Virus record (IMG/VR): IMGVR_UViG_3300034103_001322 | Location: 1 to 45,186 of that record | Origin: a virus | Direction: 5' to 3' (one strand) | DNA length: 45,186 bases | Part shown: positions 1-6,474 of the stretch, piece after piece | Layout of the letters: the number at the start of each line of letters is the position of its first letter | How positions within the stretch are numbered: the first letter of the stretch is position 1 | The notes under the pieces: model-generated | What the model saw: only the letters and a program-made list of their open reading frames with translations | The model's database searches: none | What the model was told of the DNA's origin: nothing | Program-made: the position numbers and the translations under genes

Positions 1-147
1 CTCGCTCGCGTCCTCGACTTGTCCGTTGACGACGTCGGTCAGCCGCATCAGTTCACCCGGCGGCACGCCGTACCGCGACAGGCGGCGGACCGCCATCGCG
101 GACGCGAGCGACAGGAGCGAGTTCTCAGTGATTGCCAGCGGGGTCAT
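1..147 (-). CDS. Hypothetical phage protein, C-terminus cut by window edge
   Basis: An open minus-strand frame begins with ATG at 147 and runs off the left edge after 49 codons. It starts MTPLAITENSLLSLASAMAV and continues with a short Arg- and Leu-rich stretch. A purine-rich GAGAGG lies just upstream of the ATG, which supports this start. It is the last visible gene of the leftward early operon. No family is recognised; the visible part looks helical and has no signal peptide. A TAAAGT hexamer at 180-185 could be a -10 element, but no convincing -35 element accompanies it. Confidence 0.6.
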   Translation of the reverse strand, partial: MTPLAITENSLLSLASAMAVRRLSRYGVPPGELMRLTDVVNGQVEDASE

Positions 148-165
148 GGGGGCCTCTCTTTCGTG

Positions 166-182
166 GTAAACGTGTCCAGACT
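166..182 (-). repeat. 17-bp upstream repeat, copy 1
   Basis: The minus strand reads AGTCTGGACACGTTTAC here. A copy with two mismatches (AGTCTGGATACGTTGAC) lies at 1590-1606, where it overlaps the -35 box of a promoter. Both lie just upstream of early genes, so a shared operator or activator site is possible. Confidence 0.4.
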
Positions 183-204
183 TTAGCAGATGCCGTCACT
201 CTTG

Positions 205-735
205 CTATTCGACTGCCCCCCTGCACACGACGGTGCCATTCACGAGTGTCGTCGATCCGCCGATCTCGACGGAGTCCCAGTTGTCGTTCACGCCCAACCC
301 GCGACGCTCGGCGTGCAGAGACAGGAAAGCCAGCCCGTGGAGGCGACTGCGATGCGATCCCTCGCTGTGCTGCACCCGGAAACGCCAGCCGTCGAGGAGC
401 AGCTTGGCTGCCGTCCGGGCGTCTCCGCCACGGAGCCAGAGGCGAGTCGCCGCAGGCACGATCACCGTCACGGGCGCGGGGCCGTCGTTGCACTCGACGA
501 CGCCTGTTCTGCCGTCTTGGACGACGACCGAGTCAGTCTCGACGGACACGTAGGCGTCTGGTTCTCCGACGCTTCCCTTGACGTGTCGCCAGAACGTGAC
601 CTTCCAGCCGCCGCCTGCGGACGCGTCGAGGTGCCACTCCTCGCTCCAGTCGTGCCGCGTGCGGGCGACCTTCCTCAGGAAGGCCTTGCCCTCCTTCGAG
701 TCGATCGAGATGCTCTGATTGGTGGTGGTGTTCAC
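205..735 (-). CDS. Hypothetical early protein (176 aa)
   Basis: The start is the GTG at 735 (protein VNTTTNQSISIDSKEGKAF...). It overlaps the stop of the upstream gene by four bases (GTGA), and GAAGGGAG sits about 6 nt upstream. A longer reading back to 873 would lie inside the upstream gene and is not needed. The protein has a Lys/Arg/Trp-rich N-terminus (RKVARTRHDWSEEWHLDASA) and a Val-rich beta-type middle (YVSVETDSVVVQDGRTGVVE). No catalytic motif is recognised. Overlap with the AAA+ partner gene suggests they are translated together. Confidence 0.7.
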   Translation of the reverse strand: MNTTTNQSISIDSKEGKAFLRKVARTRHDWSEEWHLDASAGGGWKVTFWRHVKGSVGEPDAYVSVETDSVVVQDGRTGVVECNDGPAPVTVIVPAATRLWLRGGDARTAAKLLLDGWRFRVQHSEGSHRSRLHGLAFLSLHAERRGLGVNDNWDSVEIGGSTTLVNGTVVCRGAVE

Positions 736-1541
736 TGATTGCTCCCTTCGATGTTGAGTCCGCACGCCGAACAGATGCCGAGAACCTGAGACTCCAAGTC
801 GCTCTCGCTGAGGCCGCAGCCCCGCAGGAGGTGGTCGACGAGAATCGCTTCGCCGATGCCCGGGACCGCGCACGGGCGGCAGCGGCCGATGTCGATCCCT
901 GCCCCCTCCGCCACCGCGAAACCGATCCGCCGCAGCGTGGCAGCGTGCCCCAGAGCGAACGCCACCTTGTCGATGTCGAGCGGCTGGCCTGCGTCCTTCA
1001 GGCGAGTCACGCTGTGATACTCTTTCTCGCCGCCGAAGTAAGTCTCGCCGTGCAGAAGCAGCACCTCGACTCGACGGCCGGCGGACTCAAGGACGTCGAT
1101 GGCTGCCGCCGCGACGATGCCGCGCCGTGCCAGCTTCTCTGCCGTGACTGAGGAACTGGACGAGCAGTTGAATGCCAGCCGCACCACTGGCGACGACAGA
1201 CGGGACTCGTCCTGAGTCTCGTAGCCGAAACACTCGGGCTCGCCGCTCAGGAACAAGCCGACGTCGACCCACTGCCCAGTGACGTCATACTGCACAGCCG
1301 ACGTGGCCGACGTGGCGTGCGGCGCCACGCGAGACACGATGGACGCGGACAGCTTGGCAACGCGTGCGGCTCCCTCGGGCCAGCCGCTCTCGGCAAGCGA
1401 CAACGCCTCGTCAAACGTCACGCCGCCGTACCAGTTGACGTCGAAGTGGCCGTCGCGCGAGACCTTACTGCCGCGCGACTCCCGCCTCGCTGCCTGAAGC
1501 CGATCGCCGACGCTTGCGAACTCTTCTCGGATGATCTTCAT
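732..1541 (-). CDS. Hypothetical partner of the AAA+ ATPase (DUF7192-like)
   Basis: This 269-residue protein has the pattern WYGG.TFDEALSLAESGWPEGAARV at residues ~37-61. That pattern recalls a phage family encoded beside MoxR-type ATPases, which I remember as DUF7192 (not verified). The C-terminal part holds CRPC and CSACG pairs that could bind zinc. The ATG at 1541 follows GGAGGA at good spacing, and a sigma70-like promoter ends about 25 nt upstream. It lies directly downstream of the ATPase and is coupled to the next gene by a GTGA overlap. An ATPase client or adaptor role is inferred from position only. Confidence 0.65.
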   Translation of the reverse strand: MKIIREEFASVGDRLQAARRESRGSKVSRDGHFDVNWYGGVTFDEALSLAESGWPEGAARVAKLSASIVSRVAPHATSATSAVQYDVTGQWVDVGLFLSGEPECFGYETQDESRLSSPVVRLAFNCSSSSSVTAEKLARRGIVAAAAIDVLESAGRRVEVLLLHGETYFGGEKEYHSVTRLKDAGQPLDIDKVAFALGHAATLRRIGFAVAEGAGIDIGRCRPCAVPGIGEAILVDHLLRGCGLSESDLESQVLGICSACGLNIEGSNQ

Positions 1542-1565
1542 GTCTGATGTCCTCCTCGGCTGTGA

Positions 1566-1594
1566 AGTTTAGGGCAAGGCCAGTCGATTGTCAA
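1566..1594 (-). promoter_or_regulatory. Sigma70-type promoter for the 732-1541 gene
   Basis: On the minus strand TTGACA (1589-1594) is followed after exactly 17 nt by TAAACT (1566-1571). The 17-nt spacer differs by only two bases from that of the second promoter at 2750-2778. The start codon lies about 25 nt beyond the -10 box. Confidence 0.7.
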
Positions 1595-1606
1595 CGTATC
1601 CAGACT
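1590..1606 (-). repeat. 17-bp upstream repeat, copy 2
   Basis: The minus strand reads AGTCTGGATACGTTGAC, a near copy of 166-182. It also includes the stop codon and last bases of the ATPase gene and runs into the -35 box of the promoter at 1566-1594. Confidence 0.4.
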
Positions 1607-2708
1607 AAGACAGGCTCCGGGCGATTGCCTCGACCTTCGTCCGGGTGTCGGAGTCGCAATACTTCCAGACGCAGGCCTCCAGAGCGGCCTCAACCGAGAA
1701 CCCGCCGTCGCGGACGAGGGCACAGCCGTTGAGGACGCACCGGCCACCGGCCGACAGACGCACGCCGTCCCCCAGCCTCGCCACGGCGGCGACGATCCGG
1801 GCGGCAGACTCAGCGTACTTGCACACGCTGGCCTCGACGTCGCTGTGATCCTTGAAAAACACCTTGGCCGGCTTCGGCAGGAAACGCAGGGCCTCGGCGG
1901 GGACGCGAGCCTGAGACGCGAGGATCTCCGGGTCGGTCTGCCAGAGCAGAACGACGAACCGATCGAGGCTGGCCTCGTCCAACTGGTTCCGGCCGACAAG
2001 CTTGCGATTGCCGCCCTGTCCGACGGTGTTGGCGCCGGCGACGACGCGGAAATTCGGGTGCCGCTTGACCGTGCCGTCGGGGAAGCCGACGAAGTTGTTC
2101 GCCAGCACGCTGTTGATCGTCACAAGAACGGCCGGCGACGCGGCGTCGATCTCGTCGATTAGCAGCAGCCCGCCGTTCTCGAATGCCTCGCGGATGGCGG
2201 TCCTGACGGCACGCCCGTGAGCGTCGTTGTAGCCCGTCAGCTTCGCCTCGCCGGTCTGGGGGCCGCACGAGACCGGGTAGAACGGCAGGCCGAGGTCTTT
2301 CGCGGCCTGCTCTCCGGCCGTCGTCTTTCCCGTGCCCGGAGGGCCGTAGAGCCACACGTTGTTGCCGCTCCGGAGGGCCCTCAGGAGGGCCGTGAAGTTG
2401 GCGTGGCGAACCTCGCCCGGCGGCACCACGACCGGCTTCTGCTCGGGCTGCGGCTGCGGGCTGGGCTGCTCGGCAATCTTGTTGCCCGCGTCGTCCTCGA
2501 CGCCCGCGATCCAGAGCGTGAGGCCGCGTGAACTCTTCCGTACTTTCTCGCCGGCCGGGCCGACGAGATCGAACCGACGGCTGTAGTAGCCGCCGTCGGT
2601 CTTGAACGCCTCGACCGAGACGATCTCGAAGCTGCGGCCGTCGTGGAGCGTCACGACCGTGCCAATCTTGTAGGACTTCCAAGCGGGGGTGGTGGTGGCG
2701 GTGTTCAC
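1605..2708 (-). CDS. MoxR/CbbQ-type AAA+ ATPase
   Basis: The 367-residue protein has Walker A GPPGTGKT at residues ~122-129, Walker B GGLLLIDEIDAA at ~179-190, a sensor-1-like stretch VVAGANTVGQGG and an arginine-bearing LDEASLDRF. This is the layout of the AAA_5/MoxR group, which remodels protein partners using ATP. Residues 1-65 form a small beta domain (VVTLHDGRSFEIVSVEAF), followed by a Pro/Gln-rich linker at ~80-97. The GTG start at 2708 is preferred over a TTG at 2750 because AAGGAG lies 8 nt upstream and the N-terminus (VNTATTT) matches that of the 205-735 gene (VNTTTNQ). Its own promoter is at 2750-2778. It probably works with the next gene downstream. Confidence 0.88.
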   Translation of the reverse strand: MNTATTTPAWKSYKIGTVVTLHDGRSFEIVSVEAFKTDGGYYSRRFDLVGPAGEKVRKSSRGLTLWIAGVEDDAGNKIAEQPSPQPQPEQKPVVVPPGEVRHANFTALLRALRSGNNVWLYGPPGTGKTTAGEQAAKDLGLPFYPVSCGPQTGEAKLTGYNDAHGRAVRTAIREAFENGGLLLIDEIDAASPAVLVTINSVLANNFVGFPDGTVKRHPNFRVVAGANTVGQGGNRKLVGRNQLDEASLDRFVVLLWQTDPEILASQARVPAEALRFLPKPAKVFFKDHSDVEASVCKYAESAARIVAAVARLGDGVRLSAGGRCVLNGCALVRDGGFSVEAALEACVWKYCDSDTRTKVEAIARSLS

Positions 2709-2749
2709 TGGGCTGGCTCCTTGCTGAGGGGTGTCTCGAACGTCCCCCA

Positions 2750-2778
2750 AATATAAGGCAAGGCCGGTCGATTGTCAA
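2750..2778 (-). promoter_or_regulatory. Sigma70-type promoter for the AAA+ gene
   Basis: On the minus strand TTGACA (2773-2778), a 17-nt spacer and TATATT (2750-2755) make a near-consensus promoter. The spacer matches that at 1572-1588 except at two positions, so both may share regulation or derive from a duplication. Confidence 0.75.
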
Positions 2779-2816
2779 GCGGGCGGAAAGTGCTATGACA
2801 AAGAATCCAAAAAGGC

Positions 2817-3503
2817 CTAGTTTTCCAGCCTTTTCAGCACGTCCGCGAGAATCGGGTGTCGCACGATTCCGGTCGAGTCGAACCGGAAAACGGCCACGCC
2901 GGCGGCTCCCTCAAGTCTCTCGACCACAGTGCCGAGGGCTCGCTCGTGCGACCGTAGATCACTCTGCGAGAGATCGCCAGTGAGAACCATCTGCGAGTCT
3001 CGGCCCAGCCGCGAGATCACGAGACGTAGCTGCGAGAGCGTGCAGTTCTGCGCCTCGTCGACCACGATGATCGACCTGTTGAACGTGCGGCCTCGCATGT
3101 ACGCGAGCGGCGCGACTTGAAGAGACGCACGCAGTTGTTCGCGGCGACGGCCAGACTTGCCGGCCACCGCGTCGAGCGCGTCGTGGATCGGGAGAAGGTA
3201 CGGCGCACTCTTCTCCTCGAACGTGCCCGGCAGAAAGCCGAGACTCTCGCCAGCCTCGACGATCGGGCGAGTGAGGATGATTCGCTCGACGCGTCCGTCG
3301 GCAACGCACCTCGCAGCGTAACCGCACGCGATATGAGTCTTGCCAGTCCCGGCCGGGCCAAGAAGAAACGAGATTGACGAACGCGTGATCGACTTGATCG
3401 CCGCGTCTTGCTGACGCGTGATGGGCGTGAGGTCGACTTCGCGAAGCGGCTCGATCACGATCGGCGGCTTCGGTCGTGATTTGCGAGCCCGCTTGGGTTT
3501 CAC
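2817..3503 (-). CDS. phoH: PhoH-like ATPase
   Basis: The 228-residue protein has Walker A GPAGTGKT at residues 49-56, the PhoH signature around LTRPIVEAGESLGFLPG at ~78-94, and Walker B SIIVVDEAQN at ~144-153, followed by LTGDLSQSD. PhoH-like proteins are ATPases related to superfamily 1 helicases and are common phage auxiliary genes. Some PhoH-family proteins act on RNA; the role here is unknown. The start is the GTG at 3503, which overlaps the upstream lipoprotein stop by four bases (GTGA). A basic N-terminal tail (KPKRARKSRPKP) may bind nucleic acid. A longer reading to 3695 would cover the whole lipoprotein gene and is rejected. Confidence 0.92.
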   Translation of the reverse strand: MKPKRARKSRPKPPIVIEPLREVDLTPITRQQDAAIKSITRSSISFLLGPAGTGKTHIACGYAARCVADGRVERIILTRPIVEAGESLGFLPGTFEEKSAPYLLPIHDALDAVAGKSGRRREQLRASLQVAPLAYMRGRTFNRSIIVVDEAQNCTLSQLRLVISRLGRDSQMVLTGDLSQSDLRSHERALGTVVERLEGAAGVAVFRFDSTGIVRHPILADVLKRLEN

Positions 3504-3730
3504 TCGTCTTCTCGCCACCGCTTCTTGTGGCAGGGGCAATCCGGGTGGTGAAAGAAAGGCCGAGTCTCTCCGAAGGAGTAGATCCACCAGTGGCCGTCGT
3601 GCTGGACGGTCGCCATGCGGATCGTCACGGGAGGCCCGCCGGGGATGTCGGCCGGGTGCGGCTGCGGCTTCGAGTTCAATCGGTCGCATCCGCACAGTGC
3701 CGCGATCAGGAGCAAGAGTGTGTATCTCAT
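3500..3730 (-). CDS. Small predicted lipoprotein
   Basis: The 76-residue protein starts MRYTLLLLIAALCGCDRL, a short signal peptide ending in the lipobox-like LCGC. It would be cleaved before a cysteine that is then lipidated. The mature part is Pro-rich near the start and has a WWIYSF patch and a C-terminal HHPDCPCHKK cluster that could bind metal. It overlaps phoH by four bases. In a temperate phage a small lipoprotein could serve superinfection exclusion or lysis, but nothing in the sequence decides this. Confidence 0.7.
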   Translation of the reverse strand: MRYTLLLLIAALCGCDRLNSKPQPHPADIPGGPPVTIRMATVQHDGHWWIYSFGETRPFFHHPDCPCHKKRWREDE

Positions 3731-3935
3731 GCCCTGATTATCGAGGAGCGGCCGAGACCACCTGAAGTTGGCGGCTGCTCAAAAGTGCCCCCGCGTGTCG
3801 TCTAGGGGCTCGCCTCCACCGCACTTTGTGTCCGGTGACTGACTCGCAGCGTGCCGGTTTATCGGGCCGGTGCTTACGACGGGTGGAGAAGTTACGCTGT
3901 AAGAAAAACTGGCGTCTTTTTCTTTCAGACGGTGT
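3731..3935. other. 205-nt gap without a convincing gene
   Basis: This gap separates the lipoprotein gene from the next gene upstream. It holds the 25-bp palindromic repeat at 3901-3925. On the minus strand it has a GATAAT hexamer about 8 nt before the lipoprotein ATG, without a matching -35 box. An overlapping 98-codon frame (3779-4075) is compositionally unlike a protein. Confidence 0.5.
3901..3925 (-). repeat. 25-bp palindromic repeat, copy 1
   Basis: The minus strand contains AAGAAAAA, the 8-nt loop GACGCCAG and TTTTTCTT, a perfect 8-bp inverted repeat. An identical 25-bp copy lies at 5570-5594. Here it lies just after a stop codon and could act as a weak AT-stem terminator. The second copy is inside a reading frame, so a small dispersed repeat is an alternative. 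Confidence 0.65.
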
Positions 3936-4021
3936 TCATTTTGTCCGCTCCAGAAAGGCGCGGAGCGTGGCGGCAGTCTCATCATCTGGCACATACGCAG
4001 TTCGCAGCCGCGCCTCGGCGC
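3936..4021 (-). repeat. ~86-bp direct repeat, copy 1
   Basis: This copy encodes the RLRTAYVPDDETAATLR tail of the 3936-4232 gene. A strongly similar copy lies at 4261-4346, with one run of about 28 identical bases around cacatacgcagttcgcagcc. Confidence 0.7.
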
Positions 4022-4232
4022 GATGGATTGCCTCCCGCTCCTCGGCGGTGAGCGTGGGCCAATGCACTGGCACAACCCGCTCGCTGGTGGTCGCCTCCCG
4101 CTGTGCGTCTTCGTTTGTCAGGCCAAGGAAGCGAGTGCCGCCGCTTGGGTTCACAACTGCCCACGCCACAACGCGAGAACCAGCGGATGCAGGAGACGGC
4201 TCGGCCTTGTCTTGCGTGTTGTCGTTGCTCAT
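3936..4232 (-). CDS. Hypothetical small protein with LTAEEREAI...ATLRAFLERTK tail
   Basis: The 98-residue protein starts MSNDNTQDKAEPSP at the ATG at 4232, with AGGAG about 8 nt upstream. A longer frame to 4358 enters a degenerate repeat and is rejected. Residues ~10-50 (VVAWAVVNPSGGTRFLGLTN) look like a small beta domain. The helical C-terminus (LTAEEREAIHRAEARLRTAY, then DDETAATLRAFLERTK) recurs in the genes at 4274-4627 and 5732-6184, so these are mosaic paralogues. Function is unknown. The tail resembles small proteins I associate with planctomycete phages. Confidence 0.7.
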   Translation of the reverse strand: MSNDNTQDKAEPSPASAGSRVVAWAVVNPSGGTRFLGLTNEDAQREATTSERVVPVHWPTLTAEEREAIHRAEARLRTAYVPDDETAATLRAFLERTK

Positions 4233-4260
4233 CGTTCGCCGCTCCTGATCCTTCACGTTC

Positions 4261-4346
4261 TCACTTCGTCCGATCAAGAAGACCGCGCAGCGTAGCGGCA
4301 GTCTCGTCGTCCGGCACATACGCAGTTCGCAGCCGCGCCTTGGCGC
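4261..4346 (-). repeat. ~86-bp direct repeat, copy 2
   Basis: This copy is homologous to 3936-4021. It encodes the same tail (ARLRTAYVPDDETAATLRG), but in a frame different from the upstream body of the 4274-4627 gene. It marks where that gene was shifted out of frame. Confidence 0.7.
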
Positions 4347-4627
4347 GTGAGTGTACACCGCTCCTGCCGTGTACCCTCGCTCGGTGTAGCGTGCGTCTGC
4401 GGTGTACGGTAGAGCGGCACCACCTCGCCGTTGCAGTCGGCGGCGATCTCCATCGCCTCATCAATCGCGTCAGGGCCGTATGACGAGTCGTAGACGCCGT
4501 TGAGGTACACCGCGTACGCGGCGATGAAAGGCTGCGGGCTATCGACCTCGCCACGCGCGATAGCCTCTAGGCTGTCGGCAACGTGCCGGATGCGGGCGAC
4601 GAGTTCGGGGCCGATTTCGCGTGTCAT
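4274..4627 (-). CDS. Hypothetical protein with frameshifted C-terminus
   Basis: The ATG at 4627 overlaps the upstream stop by four bases (ATGA). The 117-residue product has a sound-looking body (IGPELVARIRHVADSLEAI and DAIDEAMEIAADCNGEVVPL) but ends in an atypical Cys/Arg-rich tail (NCVCAGRRDCRYAARSS). The family tail RLRTAYVPDDETAATLRGLL is present in the next frame and stops at 4261. Compared with the 3936-4232 gene, about 25 bases encoding EEREAIHR are missing at ~4345-4375. A deletion not divisible by three is therefore likely. The body may still be made, and a sequencing indel is possible. Confidence 0.6.
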   Translation of the reverse strand: MTREIGPELVARIRHVADSLEAIARGEVDSPQPFIAAYAVYLNGVYDSSYGPDAIDEAMEIAADCNGEVVPLYRTPQTHATPSEGTRQERCTLTRQGAAANCVCAGRRDCRYAARSS

Positions 4628-5322
4628 GCTCTAACATCCTCTTCGTACCTTACCAGCGCGTCTCGGAAGTCCTTGACGCCGTCTCGCGTGTAGTTCGTCG
4701 GCAGAAGCGGGTTTGGCGTGTTGTTTCTGTCAGCAATCTCTATTGGCGTGTAGGAGAGACGCACAAAACACCGCCGCCGCCCCGACGTTTCCGGGGGTCG
4801 ACGATGGATCACATACGGGTCCATGACGTAAGCGTAGTAGGGGAGCGTGCGGCGAACCTTGGCCGGATTGACTTGTGTCTGGATGTAGCTGTGTAGGTTG
4901 TGCCGAAACGGATCGAAGTCGTCGGGTATCTCGCACGGTCCGTCGTAGTATTCGGTGCCTGCGTAGTCGGTCCATGTGTAGTTCTGCTCTGGCAGATGGT
5001 GGTACTGCATGGAGAACCCATCGACATGCCACCTGTCGTCCCCGACGCTCGCGACGACTCCGTTGCGAACCGTCAGATACAGAAATGGGTGCCTTGCAAT
5101 GACTGCCTGACGCGACTCTGCTACGCCAACCAGCGGCAACACCCATTGCAGTTCATGCGGCAGACGAAGCCCTTCGTATGGCCTGCGAATAAGCATCCGA
5201 AGGACATGCTGCTCTCGGGATGGTGGCGACAACACCAAGACGCGAACCAATTCAGGAACGGCACCGACGCGACCGAAGTCGCTTAGGGATGTGGGGCGAG
5301 TGGCTCGGGACTGGATACTCAT
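4624..5322 (-). CDS. Fe(II)/2-oxoglutarate oxygenase-like protein
   Basis: The 232-residue protein carries WHVDGF with His99 and Asp101, then DPYVIHRRPP with His173 and GRRRCFVRLSY with an arginine about 10 residues later. This HxD...H...R order matches the metal- and 2-oxoglutarate-binding residues of the double-stranded beta-helix oxygenases. The strand-rich sequence between them fits the fold. The start at 5322 is chosen for its ATGA overlap with the gene upstream and for GGGAGG about 6 nt away. Substrate is unknown: a nucleobase, a protein side chain or a small molecule are all possible. The family call rests on motif spacing only. Confidence 0.6.
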   Translation of the reverse strand: MSIQSRATRPTSLSDFGRVGAVPELVRVLVLSPPSREQHVLRMLIRRPYEGLRLPHELQWVLPLVGVAESRQAVIARHPFLYLTVRNGVVASVGDDRWHVDGFSMQYHHLPEQNYTWTDYAGTEYYDGPCEIPDDFDPFRHNLHSYIQTQVNPAKVRRTLPYYAYVMDPYVIHRRPPETSGRRRCFVRLSYTPIEIADRNNTPNPLLPTNYTRDGVKDFRDALVRYEEDVRA

Positions 5323-5735
5323 GGCTTCGCCTCCCACTCCGGCCGCACCCTGACGAGCAGCGACCGCATTACGCCGTAGATGCTCATGCTGGCGATTCTG
5401 CCGTCCTCGACCACACGCTCAATAGCGTCGATCTCGGCTTCGGAGAGTCGCGTTCTGGAATCTGGAATATCGCCGGTGCCCTCGCCGGGTCGGGTGGCCG
5501 CTTTATCAGTGCGGGCCCTGTCGGCATCTGTACGGGCTGTCGCCGCCGGCGCGGCGTCATGATTCGTGCAAGAAAAACTGGCGTCTTTTTCTTTTGTTTG
5601 CTCACGCTCGCGGAGCATGGCGTCGGCCCATCGGTAGGCAGAGCGGACGTAGGACTCCTCCGAGAACGAGCCGTCATCGCCTTGGGCCAGCAGCCCCGTC
5701 AACGCCGCTGCGGCGAACGTGTCGCGGTCAGTCAC
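5319..5735 (-). CDS. Hypothetical early protein (VTDRDTFAAAALTGLL type)
   Basis: The GTG at 5735 overlaps the upstream stop (GTGA), giving 138 residues. Residues 1-45 (TDRDTFAAAALTGLLAQG and YVRSAYRWADAMLRERE) form a small helical unit that I associate with planctomycete-type genomes and phages. Next comes TKEKDASFS, encoded by the 25-bp palindromic repeat, then a low-complexity Ala/Thr/Asp linker and a C-terminal helical unit (LSEAEIDAIERVVEDGRIAS). The junction suggests that a repeat was captured between two small modules. Function is unknown. Confidence 0.65.
   Translation of the reverse strand: MTDRDTFAAAALTGLLAQGDDGSFSEESYVRSAYRWADAMLREREQTKEKDASFSCTNHDAAPAATARTDADRARTDKAATRPGEGTGDIPDSRTRLSEAEIDAIERVVEDGRIASMSIYGVMRSLLVRVRPEWEAKP
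5570..5594 (-). repeat. 25-bp palindromic repeat, copy 2
   Basis: Identical over 25 bp to 3901-3925. Here it lies inside the 5319-5735 gene, where it encodes KEKDASFS between two dissimilar protein segments. Confidence 0.65.
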
Positions 5736-6184
5736 TTGGTTCTCTCCAGCATGGCGCGGAGCGTGGCGCAGTAAGTTGGCAATGGGCCGCCATCGCCATA
5801 CGACAACCGCGAAAACCACTCAATCGTCTTTCGCTCCTCGGCTGTGAGCGCGGGCTGCGTTCGCAGATACAGCGGAGCCAGAGGGAGAGGTAAGCTCTTG
5901 TTCCCAAATCGACACTCGTTCGCAAGCGCCTCAGCCTCGCCACGCTGGTGAGCGGCGAACGCTTCGTAGGTAGAGCCGTCCCCCATCGTGACCGCCCACG
6001 CGGCCGGCTCTTCCGCCGACAGCAGCATCGCACGCAGACGCTCGATCTCGTCGGCGGCGGCATTCAACTCGTCGGCCCGCTTGTGCAGATTGACCAAGAC
6101 ACCGCCGTCAACCGTCTCTGCGTGTTCAGGGCACTCAAGCAGGACGTAGGCTGCGGCGCGTAGGTCTCTTGCGATGTCGCTCAT
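5732..6184 (-). CDS. Hypothetical protein with helical N-terminus and ATLRAMLERTK tail
   Basis: The 150-residue protein starts at the ATG at 6184, in ATGA overlap with the gene upstream. Residues 1-55 are a probable coiled coil (RADELNAAADEIERLRAMLL). The middle (EPAAWAVTMGDGSTYEAFAA) parallels VVAWAVVNPSGGTRFLGL of the 3936-4232 gene. The end (LTAEERKTIEWFSR then YCATLRAMLERTK) is the shared tail. It is therefore a longer relative of the two smaller genes downstream. Function is unknown. Confidence 0.7.
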   Translation of the reverse strand: MSDIARDLRAAAYVLLECPEHAETVDGGVLVNLHKRADELNAAADEIERLRAMLLSAEEPAAWAVTMGDGSTYEAFAAHQRGEAEALANECRFGNKSLPLPLAPLYLRTQPALTAEERKTIEWFSRLSYGDGGPLPTYCATLRAMLERTK

Positions 6185-6474
6185 GGCGTCTCCACCGTCA
6201 CCCGCTCAGTGTGCTTCGAGTGGACTTCATCCCACGAGGTCGCGAGTGGCCGCTCGCCGTCGGTCACGACGTAGAGCCCTCTGCCGTGCCCCTTCGGGAG
6301 GAGCAAGAAAACCTTGCAGCCGGCGAGGTGCGGCGGCATGGCGTAGCTCTCAGTGAGGTCGCGGACGGCCGGCTCAGGGCGATTGGAGGCAATTATCATC
6401 GCGACGAGCATCACTGCGATGACAAGGATGACACCGGCGAGGATGCCGAAGAATTCGCGGTCGCCGTTACTCAT
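6181..6474 (-). CDS. Small single-pass membrane protein
   Basis: The ATG at 6474 is chosen because it overlaps the upstream stop by four bases (ATGA); a start 12 nt earlier also exists. The 97-residue product begins MSNGDREFFGILAGVILVIA. It has one clear membrane segment at residues ~8-30 (GILAGVILVIAVMLVAMII), followed by a soluble domain (FLLLPKGHGRGLYVVTDGER). The short N-terminus and single helix suggest an inner-membrane protein. Function is unknown. Confidence 0.65.
   Translation of the reverse strand: MSNGDREFFGILAGVILVIAVMLVAMIIASNRPEPAVRDLTESYAMPPHLAGCKVFLLLPKGHGRGLYVVTDGERPLATSWDEVHSKHTERVTVETP

Noticed and set aside
3779-4075. 98-codon minus-strand frame overlapping the 3936-4232 gene
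   Set aside because: Out of frame with the recognisable tail, includes the palindromic repeat and looks random.
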